6,425 nt of DNA. Origin: Bryobacterales bacterium (GTDB lineage Bacteria > Acidobacteriota > Terriglobia > Bryobacterales > Bryobacteraceae). The stretch spans positions 1 to 6,425 of the forward strand of contig JAOAPP010000561.1 in assembly GCA_025462985.1 (NCBI GenBank), read 5' to 3'. The notes beneath the pieces are model-generated. The model was given only the letters and a program-made list of their open reading frames with translations. It did no database searches and was not told the origin of the DNA. The position numbers were made by a program, and so were the translations under genes. Of the stretch, positions 4,356-6,425 are shown piece after piece (the first letter of the stretch is position 1; the number at the start of each line of letters is the position of its first letter).

Positions 4356-6358
4356 ACAGCACAGTAATAACGTTAAATACAACGATACAACAAGACATCA
4401 AAGCTTATCTGCACGCAAAGGAGGTGGCGGCCCAAGCGGCCGCCGCCTCTGACAAACTGGTGGCCGAGGCAACGTCTCTCACAGAGACTCTCTGTCCAGA
4501 ACTGTCAAAAGCGGAGGACTTACTTGCGTCTATACCAGCGCCAGAAACTCACGCCGCCGAGCGGTTGCGCACGGCGAAGGCCGATTTCGAGACTATTGAA
4601 CGAAAACTTCTCGGAATGAGTACGGATCTAAGCAGGTTGGAGGACCGGGGAAAAATCCGCAGCACTGGTCTGCTTCGTGACTACAAGGAACAAGCCGAGT
4701 CTAATCTCAAGGAGGCTGGCCAGCGGGAGCTTAGCTGTCTGAGTTCTCTCGCCAGTGTGTCCAAGAGTCACAGCCTTATCGCTGAATACGAACGGATTGC
4801 CCGGGAGTCTACGGAAGGAAGAATTGCGGCCCAGTCCGTCCTAACAGCCATTCTTGAACAGCTTGAGATCGCAAGGCGGCTCGACGACGTTCCCTCGATA
4901 GCTGAGTTGATGAAGGCGGAAGATACGCTTCAAGATGAGTACTATCGCCGAATTGACGCAGCATATAACGCACGTGTCGAGCTTGCTTCGGCAATAAAAG
5001 ACGAGGTGAGCGCGGATCGGGCTGAATCTCTGAGATCGATATCTGAAGCAGCCAGCAACGCGCGTGCCGAGGTTGAGATCCGACTACAGGCGGCGAGGTG
5101 CGCATTGGAACAAGCTCGGACACTGCCGCCAAGTGAGGAAGCCCTGTATCTTCGGTCGTGTATTCCGCGGGCCAAAGCAGAAATGGAAGCTGCGCAAAAG
5201 ATGTTAACGTTTGCTCAAGAAGCCGCAGACGAGGAGCATCAGCGGAATGCGGAGCGCCTGGAGAATGTGACCTGTATCAGCAATCGTGTAGCCGACGTTA
5301 AGCGGAGGATCCATGCTGCTAACTCGGAGGCCAAACGAGCACTAGATCGCGTGGTCGATACGAACGCGGGCGAGCAGAGGGCGCAGAGAGAATTGCCCGA
5401 CTGGCTCGTTGATTGGGGAGCTAGTGCGCTGTCAGAAATCCTGGAACTTCCAAAAGGATCGCAAAACTGGACTGAATTGCAAGGTGTGTCGTGGCCGGAA
5501 TATTCCACCCGGGAGAGACTTGCGATTATGCGCCGGGATTTGGAGCAGGACTGTGATTGTGAGAACGGCATACCCTGGCGCACCTGGAATCACGTTATGC
5601 TTCCCCTTTCAGCGAAAATGCTAGATTTCAACGACAATCATGAAATCTGCGCAGCACGAACTCAATTTGACCGGAGCTTCATTAAGAACCTGATTCCTTC
5701 GCTTCACTGCAACCACCGCCTGTATAATCTTCAACCGTTTGCAGGCAACCCGATAGCGCATGAAAAGCAAGCCAAGGTAATCCAGAAGATCCCAACAGAC
5801 CTCACGGAGCTGCGCGGGTTATTGATTTGTGGTCCGGGTGGTACAAGTAAGACGACTCTTGTCAGCGCTTCTCTTGTAGACACGCTCACGCTGAGGCAGT
5901 ATCGCTTTCGGAAAGAGCACGACGAAAACCCGCCGGTCCACCACTGCTGTTGGCGCATCAAAGTCCCGCGCTATCTCGCTGAGATGGCCGCGTGGGATAC
6001 ACGCGAATTCGATGATGACACTGTACAGCCTCCTGTAGTTACACCTGATGTGATCGCTCGCGAGTGTGCTGAAGCTGGGCTCAAACCGATCCTTTGGGTC
6101 GAAGAGCTTGACAAGTTCAATCCGACGGCATCGGGGACTAGACAACGGTACCTTCACGACATTCTCGATGAAGTTTACGAGTTGGGCGGCACCATCGTAA
6201 CTACAACAAATATGAAGCCCACCGAGCTGAAGGCTCACATCGACAAAGGGCCATACACGCTGTACAGGCGCATCGCGGGCGAAAACGATCGCAAAGAGGA
6301 CTACCTGGTCTTGAACCTATGGTCTTTGCAAGGCAAAGGAGGTAGCGCAAGGCCGTAA
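4352..6358 (+). CDS. DnaC-like AAA+ ATPase with a long N-terminal coiled coil
   Basis: This 668-aa protein starts at GTG 4352, preceded by GGAGG (4341-4345) at 6 nt, and overlaps the HTH gene by four bases. Residues about 12-345 are almost entirely helical, rich in Ala, Glu, Arg and Leu, with few prolines, and should form long coiled coils. A linker/middle region rich in Trp and Cys (349-455: PDWLVDWG, NGIPWRTWNHV) follows. The C-terminal ATPase spans about 456-655: lead-in NLQPFAGNPIAHEKQAKVI, Walker A GPGGTSKTT (494-502, Lys500), Walker B-like ILWVEELDKF (580-589), sensor-1 TTTN (617-620), and a possible arginine finger YRR (638-640). The order resembles DnaC/IstB-type helicase loaders. Two departures: Ser499 replaces the usual Gly before the Walker A Lys, and Glu584-Glu585 stand where Asp-Glu is usual. 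Known loaders are about 250 aa, so the coiled coil is the unusual part. Likely a helicase loader for the element; a DNA-tethering or partition ATPase is possible. Confidence 0.9.
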   Translation: MNSTVITLNTTIQQDIKAYLHAKEVAAQAAAASDKLVAEATSLTETLCPELSKAEDLLASIPAPETHAAERLRTAKADFETIERKLLGMSTDLSRLEDRGKIRSTGLLRDYKEQAESNLKEAGQRELSCLSSLASVSKSHSLIAEYERIARESTEGRIAAQSVLTAILEQLEIARRLDDVPSIAELMKAEDTLQDEYYRRIDAAYNARVELASAIKDEVSADRAESLRSISEAASNARAEVEIRLQAARCALEQARTLPPSEEALYLRSCIPRAKAEMEAAQKMLTFAQEAADEEHQRNAERLENVTCISNRVADVKRRIHAANSEAKRALDRVVDTNAGEQRAQRELPDWLVDWGASALSEILELPKGSQNWTELQGVSWPEYSTRERLAIMRRDLEQDCDCENGIPWRTWNHVMLPLSAKMLDFNDNHEICAARTQFDRSFIKNLIPSLHCNHRLYNLQPFAGNPIAHEKQAKVIQKIPTDLTELRGLLICGPGGTSKTTLVSASLVDTLTLRQYRFRKEHDENPPVHHCCWRIKVPRYLAEMAAWDTREFDDDTVQPPVVTPDVIARECAEAGLKPILWVEELDKFNPTASGTRQRYLHDILDEVYELGGTIVTTTNMKPTELKAHIDKGPYTLYRRIAGENDRKEDYLVLNLWSLQGKGGSARP

Positions 6359-6360
6359 CT

Positions 6361-6400
6361 GCCGGGCTTTGGACGGAGGCCCGGCTTTGGGCCTCCATCC
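6361..6400 (+). terminator. probable terminator with two overlapping hairpins
   Basis: This begins two bases after the ATPase stop codon. Hairpin A pairs GCCGGGC (6361-6367) with GCCCGGC (6379-6385) and is followed by TTT. Hairpin B pairs 6371-6382 with 6389-6400 (12 positions, one mismatch, 6-nt loop GGCTTT) and has the core GGAGGCCC/GGGCCTCC. They share bases and cannot form together. There is no long T-run, so this may be an imperfect, possibly bidirectional terminator. Position and stem strength support operon end. Confidence 0.55.
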
Positions 6401-6425
6401 GTGTCGGGCGTACTACGCATTCTCC

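Overview
The window reads like part of a plasmid, or of an integrated plasmid-like element, from a moderately GC-rich Gram-negative bacterium. The left edge cuts through a RepA-type plasmid replication protein. The right half holds a two-gene unit (winged-helix protein plus coiled-coil AAA+ ATPase) that looks like a replication initiator/helicase-loader module. The only metabolic gene is a D-2-hydroxyacid dehydrogenase with an apparent export signal. That feature made me think of Acidobacteriota, but this is a weak inference and no rRNA or other marker gene is present to test it.

Layout, left to right, all genes on the + strand. At 2-274 is the C-terminal end of a RepA-family protein. A small unknown gene (264-575) overlaps its 3' end. 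After a 78-base gap that contains a perfect 9-bp stem-loop comes a 205-aa unknown protein (654-1271). A gap of about 300 bases (1272-1579) precedes the dehydrogenase (1580-2590). Then follow about 1.3 kb (2591-3911) with no convincing gene. Its main content is a helically phased series of GTCACC-type boxes at 3082-3217 that resembles an iteron array, plus several palindromes and short repeats. The strongest gene pair follows: a 147-aa HTH protein (3912-4355) and a 668-aa ATPase (4352-6358), joined by a GTGA stop/start overlap. Overlapping inverted repeats directly after the ATPase (6361-6400) probably end the operon.

How the parts may work together: RepA-family proteins usually act at iteron origins, and the box array is a candidate for such a site. 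The HTH/ATPase pair has the arrangement of phage and plasmid initiator-plus-loader pairs. The dehydrogenase looks like cargo. The functional link between these parts is inference; the sequence shows directly only the gene order, the motifs and the repeats.
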